Shown here: positions 32,364-41,431 of the stretch, in pieces
Position numbering within the stretch: the stretch's first letter is position 1
Layout of the letters: the number at the start of each line of letters is the position of its first letter
NCBI RefSeq assembly: GCF_014655715.1
Contig: NZ_BNBM01000001.1
Coordinates: 1,056,742-1,120,741 of the forward strand
DNA length: 64,000 nt
DNA from: Streptomyces lanatus
Lineage (GTDB): Bacteria; Actinomycetota; Actinomycetes; Streptomycetales; Streptomycetaceae
Reading direction: 5' to 3'
Program-made: the position numbers and the translations under genes
The notes under the pieces: model-generated
Databases searched by the model: none
Told to the model about the DNA's origin: nothing
The model's input: only the letters and a program-made list of their open reading frames with translations

Positions 32364-33755
32364 ATGTCCGAGAACACGACAGCCGGCGGTTCCACCACCC
32401 GCCGTCAGCTCCTCGCCCGTACCGGCGCGTTGGGCGTCTCGATCGCCTTCGCCGGAAACGTCACCGAGCTCTTCGCCGGTACGGCCGCCGCACAGAACCT
32501 GGGCCACACGGGATACGGCCCGCTCGTCCCCGACCCCGACGGTCTGCTCGATCTGCCGGAAGGTTTCCGCTACCGGGTCCTCTCCCGCGAGGGCGACCGG
32601 CTGCGCTCCGGCGAGGGCCCCGTCCCCTCCAACCACGACGGCATGACGGCCCTGCCCGGCAGAGGCGGCCGCGTCCACCTCGTCCGCAATCATGAGAACC
32701 GCGCCGACGGCAGGGTCCCCGTCCCCACGGTCCCGGGCCTGACGTACGACCCGGCCGGCAAGGGCGGCTGTACGGCCCTGACGCTCGACCGGCACGGCCA
32801 CGTCCTGTCGGAACGGGTCGCCATCGCCGGTACGGCGGTGAACTGCGCGGGCGGGCCGACCCCCTGGGGCACCTGGCTGACCTGCGAGGAGACCGAGGAC
32901 AAGGCCGGCACCAACGGCTACACCAAGGACCACGGCTTCATCTTCGAGGTCGACCCGGCGAACCCGTACGCCTCCGGCGCGGTCCCGCTGACCGCGATGG
33001 GCCGCTTCCAGCACGAGGCGATCGCGGTGGACCCGAGGCGCGGTGTCGTCTACGAGACCGAGGACGCCTTCCTCAAGCCCTTCGGCCTCTTCTACCGCTT
33101 CCTGCCCCACCAGCCGCACGGCGGCCTGGGCACCCTGCGCGCGGGCGGCCGGCTCCAGGCGATGCGCGTACCCGGCGTACCGGACCTGTCGTCGATCCAG
33201 GAGCCGGGCGCGACCTTCGGGAACATCGAGTGGGTCGACGTACCGGATCCACTCGCCGCCCGGACCCCTATCCGCCTCCAGGACTTCGGCCCCAAGGGCA
33301 TCACGCACGCGCAGAAGCTGGAGGGCTGCTACTGGGGTGGCCGCAGCGTCTACTTCGTCTCCTCCTTCGCGCACAGCGCGGAGGGTTCGGCGGCGGACCA
33401 CTACGGCCAGATCTGGCGCTACGACCCCACCGAGCGCCGTCTCACCCTGGTGATCGTCTTCGGTCCGGACACGGATGTGCAGCTGCCCGGTGAGTCACCG
33501 GACAACATCTGTCTCGCCCCCAGCGGCGGCCTCATGGTCTGCGAGGACGGCAACGGCGCCCAGCACGTCTTCGGTGTGACTCGGCACGGCGAGGTGTACG
33601 CGATGGCCCGCAACGCCCAGAACCTGGGGACGCCCGAGGAGCCGGAGTGGGGCGAGTTCGCCGGGGTCACCTTCTCGCCGGACGGCGGGACGATGTACGT
33701 CAACTGCTACGCACCCGGCACGACGTTCGCGGTGACCGGCCCCTGGCGCAAGTGA
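32364..33755 (+). CDS. PhoX-like (DUF839) Tat-exported phosphatase family protein
   Basis: A 463-residue beta-propeller protein of the PhoX/DUF839 group. The N-terminus has a twin-arginine signal (TTRRQLLARTGALG then a hydrophobic stretch and AAAQ), so it is exported folded. Conserved parts include VPSNHDGMTALP, HLVRNHEN and GTWLTCEETEDK, which in PhoX hold calcium/iron ligands, and the C-terminal FAGVTFSPDGGTMYVNCYAPGTTFAVTGPW. PhoX hydrolyses phosphate monoesters, but many paralogues are untested, so alkaline phosphatase activity is inferred. The ATG at 32364 follows AGGAAGG. No PHO box was recognised upstream. Confidence 0.85.
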   Translation: MSENTTAGGSTTRRQLLARTGALGVSIAFAGNVTELFAGTAAAQNLGHTGYGPLVPDPDGLLDLPEGFRYRVLSREGDRLRSGEGPVPSNHDGMTALPGRGGRVHLVRNHENRADGRVPVPTVPGLTYDPAGKGGCTALTLDRHGHVLSERVAIAGTAVNCAGGPTPWGTWLTCEETEDKAGTNGYTKDHGFIFEVDPANPYASGAVPLTAMGRFQHEAIAVDPRRGVVYETEDAFLKPFGLFYRFLPHQPHGGLGTLRAGGRLQAMRVPGVPDLSSIQEPGATFGNIEWVDVPDPLAARTPIRLQDFGPKGITHAQKLEGCYWGGRSVYFVSSFAHSAEGSAADHYGQIWRYDPTERRLTLVIVFGPDTDVQLPGESPDNICLAPSGGLMVCEDGNGAQHVFGVTRHGEVYAMARNAQNLGTPEEPEWGEFAGVTFSPDGGTMYVNCYAPGTTFAVTGPWRK

Positions 33756-33820
33756 CGGCCTGATCACGGGCACCTCACGGCGGAAGCGGCCCCTCCGCGG
33801 CGTCCTCTAACCTGTGCGGC

Positions 33821-35278
33821 ATGAACGCACCGGGGGATCTCGTCGACGGCCGTTTCGAGCTGGTGGAGCGGCTCGGCAGCGGAGGCATGGGCACCGTGTG
33901 GCGGGCGCGCGACACGGTGCTCGACCGCGAGGTGGCGCTCAAGGCGGTCCGCTCCGACGCGGACACGGTCGGTCTGGTGCGTGAGCGTGTGATGCGGGAG
34001 GCGCGGGCGCTGGCCCGGCTCAGCCACCCCCATGTGGTGACGGTCCATCAGATCGTGGACGCGGAGCCGCACCCGTGGATCGTGATGGAGCTGGTCCCGG
34101 GCATCTCGCTCCAACAGCACCTGGACAACGGCCCGTTGACGCCGCCCGCGGCGGCCCGGCTGGGCCGTCAGGTGCTCGCCGCGCTGCGTGCCGCGCACGC
34201 GGCGGGCATCCAGCACCGGGACGTCAAGCCCGCCAACATCCTGCTGCGCCCCGACGGCAGCGCCGTACTCACCGACTTCGGCATCGCCGCCCTCCAGGGC
34301 ACGACGGGTCTGACGGCCACGGGCGAGTTCGTCGGGTCGCCCGAGTACATGGCCCCGGAGCGGATCAGGGGCCATGACGACGGCCCGGCCGCCGACCTCT
34401 GGTCGCTGGGCGTGGTCCTGTACGTCTGCACGGAGGGCGTCAGTCCCCTGCGCCGCCCGACGACCCTCGCCACCCTGGCCGCCGTACTCGACGACCCGCT
34501 CCCCGCACCGTCCCGCTCGGGCCCGCTGACCCCGGTGCTCGAAGCCCTGCTGGTCCGGGACCCTGCGGCCCGCCCGGACGCCGCCCGCCTGGACATGATG
34601 CTGGCGCAGGTGGAGTCGGGGACGACACCGCAGTGGGCCGCCCAGCCGACGATGACCGCGACCGCGCCGCAGCCGACGCCCACTCAGCTGGACACGCCGC
34701 GCCCCACGACTCCGGAAGCACTGACCAGGCCCCGGCGCCGTACACCCCTGGTGGTGGCCGGCACCGCGGTACTGGCGATCGCGGCGGCCACGGCGCTGGT
34801 CCTAGCCCTCCGCGCAGGCGACACGGCCGCGGACAACAAGGCCGACGCGACGCCGAAACCCCCGGCCACCACGACCGCCGGTCCCTCGACCCCGGGGAAC
34901 GAGCTGGAGGCTCCCCCGACACCCCTCCCCACCGGCCCCGCCCCGGCCGGCCGCTGGATCGCCCAGCTCCACTCCGAACCGGTCTCCGCCGGCATCGCCA
35001 ACCGCGACCGCAGACTCGCCACCCTCCGCGAGACCATTCCGGGGACCAAGGTCCTGCGCAGCGGCGACTACGCCTCCCTGCGCGCCGGCTACTGGGTCTT
35101 CTACGCCCCCGGCCCCTTCGCCAACGGCCGCGCGGCCCTCACCTTCTGCGCCAAGCACGACCGCACCACGGCGAACACCTGCATGGGCCGCTATCTGAGC
35201 AACGACGCGACCGAGTTCCTCCTCCAGTGCCGCCCACCGGCCGACGCGCCTACGGGCCGCTGCACCCGCAAGGGCTGA
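33821..35278 (+). CDS. Membrane Ser/Thr protein kinase with Cys-containing sensor tail
   Basis: A 485-residue Hanks-type kinase. The kinase domain (residues 8-265) is complete: GSGGMGTVWRARD, VALKAV lysine, HRDVKPANILL catalytic loop, DFGIAALQG, and GSPEYMAPE. A Pro/Thr-rich linker leads to one membrane helix (PLVVAGTAVLAIAAATALVLAL, about 310-331). The extracellular part has a second Pro-rich linker and a compact C-terminal domain (about 380-485) with four Cys and motifs WIAQL, GDYASLRAGYWVFY, resembling SPOR-like sensors. PASTA repeats are absent. The signal sensed is unknown. Confidence 0.92.
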   Translation: MNAPGDLVDGRFELVERLGSGGMGTVWRARDTVLDREVALKAVRSDADTVGLVRERVMREARALARLSHPHVVTVHQIVDAEPHPWIVMELVPGISLQQHLDNGPLTPPAAARLGRQVLAALRAAHAAGIQHRDVKPANILLRPDGSAVLTDFGIAALQGTTGLTATGEFVGSPEYMAPERIRGHDDGPAADLWSLGVVLYVCTEGVSPLRRPTTLATLAAVLDDPLPAPSRSGPLTPVLEALLVRDPAARPDAARLDMMLAQVESGTTPQWAAQPTMTATAPQPTPTQLDTPRPTTPEALTRPRRRTPLVVAGTAVLAIAAATALVLALRAGDTAADNKADATPKPPATTTAGPSTPGNELEAPPTPLPTGPAPAGRWIAQLHSEPVSAGIANRDRRLATLRETIPGTKVLRSGDYASLRAGYWVFYAPGPFANGRAALTFCAKHDRTTANTCMGRYLSNDATEFLLQCRPPADAPTGRCTRKG

Positions 35279-35364
35279 GCGATCCGGCGGCCGGGTGGGT
35301 GACACCGGCCCGGCGCACCCGCCGATACACCGAAATGACCGTTTGATCATCATATCTTCATGCG

Positions 35365-36225
35365 GTGATCACTCTCGTACGACGCGTCACCGCCCTCTGT
35401 GCCCTGGGCGCGGCGCTCAGTGTGCTCGCCTCGTGTGCGGGGCCCGAGGAGATGACCCGGGCTCCGTTGCCGGCGCCCAGTGCCACGGCCTCCGTCTCCC
35501 CCTCGCTCAGGGCTCCGACGCTCGCCCCGGGGCCCGGCGGCACGGCCCCGGTCTTCGAGCACGGTCCCCGCAGCGGGGACAAGGCCGTCGCGCTGACCTT
35601 CGACGCCGATATGACCGCCGATCAGGGGCCACGGGCGGCGCAGGGCGAACGGTTCGACAATCCGGGGCTCATCGTGGCGCTGCGGGAGTTGAAGGTGCCG
35701 GCGACCGTGTTCATGACGGGGCGATGGGCCGAGGAGTATCCGGAGCAGGCCCGGTCCATCGGGCGGGATCCGCTCTTCGAGGTCGCCAACCACTCCTACA
35801 GCCACCACTCCTTCACCGACGACTGCTACGGGCTGCCGACCATCGCCGAGGAACGCATGCGGGCGGATGTGGAGCGGGCGTACGCGGTGTTCCGGAAGGT
35901 GGGGGTGCGGGACGCGATGCCGTACTTCCGGTTTCCGGGCGGGTGCTACGACCGGCGGGCGCTGCGGGCGCTGACCCCGGTCGGGGTCACGGCGGTGCAG
36001 TGGGACGTGGTGAGCGGGGACGCGTTCGCGACGGATGCGGGCGCGGTCGCGCGGGGGGTGCTGGACGAGGTGCGGCCCGGGTCGGTGGTCGTGCTGCACT
36101 GCACGCGCAGTGCCGCTCCGACGACGGAGCGGGTGGTCCGCGGTGTGGTGCCGGAGCTGCGTCGTGAAGGCTTCCGGTTCGTGAAGGTGTCGGAGCTGAT
36201 CCGGGCCTCGGGCACCCGGCGGTGA
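35365..36225 (+). CDS. Polysaccharide deacetylase lipoprotein (NodB domain)
   Basis: A 286-residue carbohydrate esterase family 4-like enzyme anchored outside the cell: the signal peptide ends in the lipobox LASC (about Cys20). NodB motifs are in order: ALTFDADMT (base Asp and metal Asp), NHSYSHHSF (two metal His), YFRFPGGCYDRR, QWDVVSGD and SVVLHCTRS. It removes acetyl groups from GlcNAc polymers, either wall peptidoglycan or chitin-like glycans. The GTG start has no clear Shine-Dalgarno and lies in an AT-richer patch, so the mRNA may be nearly leaderless. Confidence 0.9.
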   Translation: MITLVRRVTALCALGAALSVLASCAGPEEMTRAPLPAPSATASVSPSLRAPTLAPGPGGTAPVFEHGPRSGDKAVALTFDADMTADQGPRAAQGERFDNPGLIVALRELKVPATVFMTGRWAEEYPEQARSIGRDPLFEVANHSYSHHSFTDDCYGLPTIAEERMRADVERAYAVFRKVGVRDAMPYFRFPGGCYDRRALRALTPVGVTAVQWDVVSGDAFATDAGAVARGVLDEVRPGSVVVLHCTRSAAPTTERVVRGVVPELRREGFRFVKVSELIRASGTRR

Positions 36226-36243
36226 GCGTCCTACGCTGGAGGT

Positions 36244-36453
36244 ATGAGCGAGGACTACTGCACGATCGCCGACGCGGTGAAGCCGCCCTGGGGGTCCCCC
36301 CACGCCCTTAAGGCAGTGGGGGAGGACGGGCCGCCGTATGCCGAGTGTGTGCTGTGCCGGGAGCCGACCGAGTACCCGGAGTCCTACAAGGGGATCACCC
36401 TCTGCCCCGTCTGCGAGTGGCAGGAGGCACAGCGCACCGCCTGCTCAGGGTGA
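36244..36453 (+). CDS. Small zinc-ribbon-like protein with repeat insertion
   Basis: A 69-residue protein with two Cys pairs, ECVLCREP and LCPVCEWQE, spaced like a small zinc ribbon; there are also Cys near both ends. Function unknown. Residues 16-28 (about WGSPHALKAVGED) are encoded by a palindromic repeat at 36289-36323 of the kind scattered in Streptomyces genomes. The original protein was probably some 13 residues shorter, and the frame was kept. Its last 9 bases overlap the convergent permease gene. Annotated homologues would show whether the insert is recent. Confidence 0.65.
   Translation: MSEDYCTIADAVKPPWGSPHALKAVGEDGPPYAECVLCREPTEYPESYKGITLCPVCEWQEAQRTACSG
36289..36323. repeat. Palindromic GC repeat inside a small CDS
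   Basis: TGGGGG-TC-CCCCCA is followed by CCCCCAC pairing with GTGGGGG around a 12-nt loop that contains CTTAAG. I recognise this as a frequent Streptomyces palindromic repeat. Here it is in frame in a 69-codon gene. Confidence 0.6.
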
Positions 36454-37116
36454 TCTGCGGGAGGTGAGCGCGCAGGCCACGGCGATCGCCGCCGCCGTGA
36501 GCAGGGCCGCCGCAGCCAGGGGCAGTACGGGCATCGGGACCCGGCCCGAGTTGGAGCCGGTGACCAGGCCGCTCACCGCCGCCTGCGCCGGGGAGCCCGT
36601 CACCACCACCGACAGCAGGGCCGCGAGCAGCATCGCCGGGATCGCACGGCCGGTGGAGCGCAGCAGCGGCCAGGTGGTGAGCGCGCCGACGGCCGTGCCG
36701 AGCAGGGCGCAGGCCAGTACGGCGAGCAGCCCGGCCGCGCCCGCCGGAAGGCGCGGTACGCGCGTCTGGAGATCCGCGCTCGCAGGGTTGCTGATCAGCG
36801 TCACGACGACGGTGGCGACCACGCCCAGGGCCACCGCGGTACCCAGCGCCACCAGCAGCGCGGCGAGGTGGGCGCGCCCGGGGCCGACCGCCGCGGAGAC
36901 ACAACTGCGGGCGGCGGGCGGCTCGTTGGTGACGCAGATCCGCACCAGCCAGGCGGTGACGGGCAGCAGCGCCGCGGCCGTGTAGCCGAGCGAGTCGAGG
37001 ATGGGCTGGCCGCCCTGCACGCCGATCCCGAGGAACACGACGTACAGGAGGAACGGCGGCAGCCAGCGCTGCGAGCGGACGAGCAGGGCGGCCTGGTATC
37101 TGAGCAGGGCGGTCAT
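36445..37116 (-). CDS. ABC-2-type transporter permease
   Basis: A 223-residue membrane protein with about six hydrophobic helices, starting MTALLRYQAALLVRSQRWLPP, the usual entry of ABC-2 exporter permeases. Its ATG overlaps the stop of the ATP-binding gene (ATGA at 37113), so they form one transporter. No substrate clue is visible: there is no antibiotic cluster, and neighbours are unrelated. Its 3' end overlaps a convergent small gene by 9 bp. Confidence 0.82.
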   Translation of the reverse strand: MTALLRYQAALLVRSQRWLPPFLLYVVFLGIGVQGGQPILDSLGYTAAALLPVTAWLVRICVTNEPPAARSCVSAAVGPGRAHLAALLVALGTAVALGVVATVVVTLISNPASADLQTRVPRLPAGAAGLLAVLACALLGTAVGALTTWPLLRSTGRAIPAMLLAALLSVVVTGSPAQAAVSGLVTGSNSGRVPMPVLPLAAAALLTAAAIAVACALTSRRSP

Positions 37117-37988
37117 CGGCGGCTCTCGGTGTCGGGGCCGGCCGGCTCCTGGCGCACGCTCACCACGTGCCAGGGCGGCCGCGCGGTCAGCAGGGCGCGC
37201 AGCAGGATGTCGGAGTGGGACGCGGGCACGGTGAGACGGTGGGTGCCGGGGGCCGGTTCCTCGGCCGCGACGACGGCGCGCTGCGCGTCGCCGGGTAGCT
37301 GCCCGCCGCTCGGCCCCTGGGCGACGACGGTCACGCGCGGCCCGGCGGCCTCCTCGGGCGGTTGTTCGGTACGGAGGTCGAGTCCCGAGTCCCGCACGGT
37401 GTACGTCGCGTCGGGCACCCCCGCGAGCCGACGCGGATCGTGGTCCACGAAGACGACGGCGGTGCCGCCCGCGGTGCGTTCGGCGACGGCCCTCTCCAGC
37501 TCCGCGCGGGCGTCGGAGTCGAGGCCCGTCCACGCCTCGTCCAGGACGAGCAGCTCCGGTTCGGCGAGGAGGGCCTGGACGACGGCGACCTTCTGGCTGC
37601 TGCCTTTGGACAGCTGGGCCATGGGGGTACGGGCGTAGGGGGCGGCGCCGAAGCGGTCGAGCCACTCCAGGGCGGCACGGGTGGCCGCGGGCCGCGACAG
37701 GCCGTGGACGGTGCCGAGGTGGGTCAGATAGCCGAGGGCGGTGAAGGGGAGGGCGGTGGGGAAGCGTTCGGGGACGTAGGCGGTACGGGGCGCTCCGCTG
37801 ACGCGGCCCTCGCTGGGGGCGTCTATGCGGGCCAGGAGGCGCAGGAGGGTGGACTTGCCGGTGCCGTTGGGGCCTTCTATGCGAATGAGGGTGCCGGGGG
37901 GCACGGTGAGGTGGATGCCGCGTAAGACCCATGGGCCCCGTAGGCCGTAGCGGCGGCCCACGTTGTCCAGACGAAGATCGCGTTGCAT
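37113..37988 (-). CDS. ABC transporter ATP-binding protein
   Basis: A 291-residue ATPase. Walker A GPNGTGKSTLLRLLA (about 39-53), signature loop variant AQLSKGSSQKVAVVQALLA (the usual LSGG is LSKG here), Walker B ELLVLDEAWTGLD and the switch His in VFVDHDPRRL. A C-terminal extension of about 90 residues after the ATPase core ends with SHSDILLRALLTARPPWHV. It drives export with the downstream membrane subunit. It is divergent from the PTH2-like gene with a 43-bp gap. Confidence 0.9.
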   Translation of the reverse strand: MQRDLRLDNVGRRYGLRGPWVLRGIHLTVPPGTLIRIEGPNGTGKSTLLRLLARIDAPSEGRVSGAPRTAYVPERFPTALPFTALGYLTHLGTVHGLSRPAATRAALEWLDRFGAAPYARTPMAQLSKGSSQKVAVVQALLAEPELLVLDEAWTGLDSDARAELERAVAERTAGGTAVVFVDHDPRRLAGVPDATYTVRDSGLDLRTEQPPEEAAGPRVTVVAQGPSGGQLPGDAQRAVVAAEEPAPGTHRLTVPASHSDILLRALLTARPPWHVVSVRQEPAGPDTESRR

Positions 37989-38031
37989 GGGGGCATCCTC
38001 TCCTACCGCCCGGGTTGGCAGACTGGACCGT

Positions 38032-38742
38032 GTGAACAGTGATCCCTCGATCGACAGCCCCTTCAGGTCCGAGCCCAGCACCCGGGACGAGGCCCCGCAG
38101 TTCGTCCTGCCCCTGGTCGTACGCATCGAACGGTCCGCTCCCCCGGCCCGCACCGACGCCCTGGAGACCTCCGCCCGTGCCGTCCTGACCATCCTCAGCG
38201 ACGAGCGGTCCCTCGGCGACGGCGAGTGGGCCGAGGCCATGCGCGACTGGCAGGACGCGCGGATCCGCAAGGTCGTGCGGCGGGCCCGCGGGGCCGAGTG
38301 GCGGCGGGCGGAGGAGCTGCCCGGGATCACGGTGACCGGGAAGTCGGCCGAGGTGCGGGTCTTCCCGCCGGTGCCGCTGGACGGCTGGCCCAAGGAACTG
38401 GCCAAGCTCCAGGTCTCCGGCACCGATCTCGACGACCCGGAACCGCCCGTCGACGCCGATCCCTCCGGCCCCGTCCTCTGGCTTAACCCCGAGCTCGACA
38501 TGTCGGCCGGCAAGACGATGGCGCAGACCGGACACGCGGCGCAGCTCGCCTGGTGGGAACTGTCCGACGAGGAGCGGGCCGCCTGGCGCGACGCGGGGTT
38601 CCCGCTGGCCGTACGCACCGCGCAGCCCGGGCCCTGGCGTGAGCTGACGGGCGGTGGGCTGCCGTTGGTGCGGGACGCGGGGTTCACGGAGATCGCGCCC
38701 GGGTCGTGCACGGTGGTCGCGGATCATCCGGCGCTGCGGTAG
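38032..38742 (+). CDS. Peptidyl-tRNA hydrolase 2-like protein
   Basis: A 236-residue protein whose C-terminal 110 residues match the PTH2 fold: the motif [25 protein letters not shown] carries the family's conserved Lys, Gln and His, and the end [17 protein letters not shown] matches the PTH2 ending GxxTVLA. PTH2 releases peptides from peptidyl-tRNA, mainly in archaea and eukaryotes; actinobacterial relatives with an extra N-terminal domain (about 1-120 here) are of unproven activity. The GTG start is taken where the family N-terminus begins. It stands alone between the ABC pair and the MNIO gene. Confidence 0.78.
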   Translation: MNSDPSIDSPFRSEPSTRDEAPQFVLPLVVRIERSAPPARTDALETSARAVLTILSDERSLGDGEWAEAMRDWQDARIRKVVRRARGAEWRRAEELPGITVTGKSAEVRVFPPVPLDGWPKELAKLQVSGTDLDDPEPPVDADPSGPVLWLNPELDMSAGKTMAQTGHAAQLAWWELSDEERAAWRDAGFPLAVRTAQPGPWRELTGGGLPLVRDAGFTEIAPGSCTVVADHPALR

Positions 38743-38936
38743 GCGCGGCCATGCGTCTTCCTCCTGAACGCTCCCGCCGTCCCGCGCGTATCCCCCGGTA
38801 CGGGTCTGATGTCCGGGCGGGTCCCAACCTCAAATGTTGCTCTGAAGGTGGCCCCCGAGGGGTTCGGGCCGAGCCCGCGGGGCCATACCCCCGTCACGCG
38901 GAACAGGCGGGGGCGGAAGAGGCCGAGGAGGGGACG

Positions 38937-40265
38937 ATGGAGCGACTGGGTACGGGAATCGGATGGCGTCCGGAGATCGCGGACGCGGTGGAGCGCATGC
39001 CGGGCATCGACTGGGTCGAGACCGTCGCCGAGAACGTCTGTCCCGGGCATCTTCCGGAGTCCCTGGTACGGCTGCGTGAGCGCGGGGTGACCGTGATCCC
39101 GCACGGCGTCTCGCTGGGCCTGGGCGGCGCGGACCGCCCCGACGCCGACCGGCTGGCCGCGCTCGCCGAGCGGGTGGCGGCACTGGGGGCGCCGCTGGTC
39201 ACCGAGCACATCGCGTTCGTACGGGCGGGCGGGCCGCTGACGGCGTCCCCGCGTCTGGAGGCGGGGCATCTGCTGCCGGTCCCCCGCACCCGGGACGCCC
39301 TGGACGTGCTGTGCGAGAACGTCCGTATCGCCCAGGACGCGCTGCCCGTGCCGCTCGCCGTGGAGAACATCGCCGCGCTGATCGCCTGGCCTGGCGAGGA
39401 GATGAGCGAGGGACAGTTCCTGTACGAGCTGGCCGACCGCACCGGCGTGAAACTCCTCATCGACGTCGCCAACCTGTACACCAACCACGTCAACCGCGGC
39501 GAGGACCCGGCCAAGGCGCTCGCCGAGCTGCCGCTGGAGGCCATCGCGTACGTCCATGTCGCGGGCGGCTTCGAACGCGACGGCGTCTGGCACGACAGCC
39601 ACGCCCACCCCGTCCCCCAGCCGGTCCTCGACATCCTGACGGACCTCGCGTCCCGAGTGTCCCCGCCGGGAGTCCTCCTGGAGAGGGACGAGAACTTCCC
39701 CGAACCGGCAGAGCTGGAGGGGGAGTTGGGGGCGATCCGGAGGGCCTTGGAGAAGGGGGCGGCCGAGCGGCGCGCGTCGGCGTCCGGGAACCGGGCCACG
39801 TCAGCGGACCGGCTTCCGTCACCCCACGAGTCCTCCGCACCCGACCTCGCCCCCGCCCGTCAGCGGCTCGCCCTCGCGCAGGCCGCGTTGCTCTCCGCGC
39901 TCGTCGCCGGGACGCCCGTGCCCGAGGGGTTCGACCGGGTGCGGGTCGGGGTGCAGGCGCGGGCGCTCGCGGGGAAGCGGGCGGACGTCGTGGCGAAGGT
40001 CGCGCCGGAGTTGCCGGTGATCCTCGGTGGCGGGTATCGGCGGGCGTTCCTCGCGTACGCGAACGGGCAGCCGATGACCGACGGCTATCGGCGCGACGCG
40101 CTGGACTTCGCAGGGTATCTGCTGGCCGAGGGGCGTTGCGAAGACGTAGGGACGCGCGCGGAGTTGCGGGAGTGGTGGCTGGAGCGGTCGGGGCCGAAGC
40201 CGCGGTCGCGGCGGCCGGGGGTGCGGCTGGCCCGTGCCACGCGTCGGGTGCTGCTGCGACGCTGA
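38937..40265 (+). CDS. DUF692/MNIO-family protein with SCO6045-like C-terminal domain
   Basis: A 442-residue fusion. Residues 1-270 form a DUF692 TIM barrel; the multinuclear non-haem iron oxidase (MNIO) signatures are visible: GIGWRPEI start, [59 protein letters not shown] and [12 protein letters not shown]. These carry the metal-binding His, Asp and Glu. A Ser/Ala linker joins it to a helical C-terminal domain of about 120 residues of the SCO6045 type ([26 protein letters not shown]). MNIO enzymes modify Cys of RiPP precursors; no obvious precursor lies beside it. GAGGAGGGG precedes the ATG. A TIGR04222-type membrane protein gene sits two genes on. Confidence 0.88.
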   Translation: MERLGTGIGWRPEIADAVERMPGIDWVETVAENVCPGHLPESLVRLRERGVTVIPHGVSLGLGGADRPDADRLAALAERVAALGAPLVTEHIAFVRAGGPLTASPRLEAGHLLPVPRTRDALDVLCENVRIAQDALPVPLAVENIAALIAWPGEEMSEGQFLYELADRTGVKLLIDVANLYTNHVNRGEDPAKALAELPLEAIAYVHVAGGFERDGVWHDSHAHPVPQPVLDILTDLASRVSPPGVLLERDENFPEPAELEGELGAIRRALEKGAAERRASASGNRATSADRLPSPHESSAPDLAPARQRLALAQAALLSALVAGTPVPEGFDRVRVGVQARALAGKRADVVAKVAPELPVILGGGYRRAFLAYANGQPMTDGYRRDALDFAGYLLAEGRCEDVGTRAELREWWLERSGPKPRSRRPGVRLARATRRVLLRR

Positions 40266-40548
40266 GCGGGTGTCGGATACGTCAGCTTCCGTCCCACCGG
40301 TGGACGCGGGTGGCGGCGGTGAGTGTGCCGGGGTTAACACCTCGGTCCGGGACGCGGGCGACCTGCCCGCTTCGCCCCATAATGCCGACTTGAGCGGCCC
40401 GTCGAACCTCCCCGTTCGCCCGTATCCACCCCGCTTGCAACCATTCCCTCCTGTACGGCGGTTGGCGTAGGCGCCGAAGCGAGCCGAAGTAATATGCCAA
40501 CCCCACCCCCGAAGCGCACTAACGTGCGGTGCCGCAACAGGAGGCACC

Positions 40549-41328
40549 ATGCGACCGCGACCGCGACCCCCGATCAAAGGCCGAGGCATCTTCAGCGGCA
40601 CCGGGCTCATCATCACCGGCCTGGCGGCGACGCTGCTGGCGATGATCTTCCCGATCTGGTCGTACGCCGACCGGTCCGGGACCGGTCTGGACGTGCTGAA
40701 CGCGGAGACCGTCTCGACCGGCTACGGGCCGCTGTCCGCCCTCGACCGCGACTTCCTCACCAAGGTCCGGCTGGCCGGGCTGTGGGAGCTGCCCGCCGGT
40801 GAGCAGGCCCGGACGAAGGGCACGACTCCGGCCGTACGGACCGCCGGGGAGCATCTCATCGAGGGGCACGCGTTCCTGGACGAGCGGGTGCGCGACGTCG
40901 CCGCCAAGCTCAGCCTCGCGCTGCCCAACGAGGCCACCGAACAGCAGCGGCAGTGGCTGGCGACCCTGGACTCGGCCCAGGGCGTGGAGTACGACCGGCA
41001 GTTCGCCAACATCCTGCGCCTGGCGCACGGCAAGGTGTTCTCCGTCGTCGCCCAGGTCCGGGCCAGTACCCGCAACTCCCTGGTGCGCAAGCTCGCCGAC
41101 GACGCCAACACCACCGTCCTCGACCACATCACGGTCCTGGAGGCCACCGGCTACGTCGATTTCGACGCGCTGGCCCGGGACATGGTCGCCGACAGCACGC
41201 CGCCGCTCACCGCGCCGCCCGCCCCGCCGGGTCCGACCGCCGACCCCGCTCCGGCCGTCCCGATGACCCCGCCCCCGTCGCCGACCTACACCCTGCCTCC
41301 GGCCGCGACCAGCCCGCGCCCGTCCTGA
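40549..41328 (+). CDS. DUF4142-like membrane-anchored protein
   Basis: A 259-residue protein with one N-terminal membrane helix (GLIITGLAATLLAMIFPIWSYA). An extracytoplasmic helical domain (about 55-205) resembles DUF4142, with segments FLTKVRLAGLWELPAGEQA and VRDVAAKLSLALPNEATEQQRQWLATL. The tail is Pro/Thr/Ala rich, as in wall-spanning linkers. AGGAGG precedes the ATG. The fold is a ferritin-like four-helix bundle in known DUF4142 members, but function is unknown. It lies between the MNIO gene and the TIGR04222-type gene, in the same direction. Confidence 0.8.
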   Translation: MRPRPRPPIKGRGIFSGTGLIITGLAATLLAMIFPIWSYADRSGTGLDVLNAETVSTGYGPLSALDRDFLTKVRLAGLWELPAGEQARTKGTTPAVRTAGEHLIEGHAFLDERVRDVAAKLSLALPNEATEQQRQWLATLDSAQGVEYDRQFANILRLAHGKVFSVVAQVRASTRNSLVRKLADDANTTVLDHITVLEATGYVDFDALARDMVADSTPPLTAPPAPPGPTADPAPAVPMTPPPSPTYTLPPAATSPRPS

Positions 41329-41431
41329 CGCCCCGCTCGGCCGGATCCGGAACGTCACATCCCGGCAACTCTCGGTCCGCATTGTGAACAAGGCATGGTG
41401 TTCGACGGAGCATCTGGCATAGAAACACGGC

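Noticed and set aside
38706..38936. In-frame upstream region of the MNIO gene as a leader or precursor peptide (contains a CC pair)
   Set aside because: It runs through the 3' end of the PTH2-like gene, lacks a ribosome site and precursor features; GAGGAGGGG-ATG at 38937 is clear.
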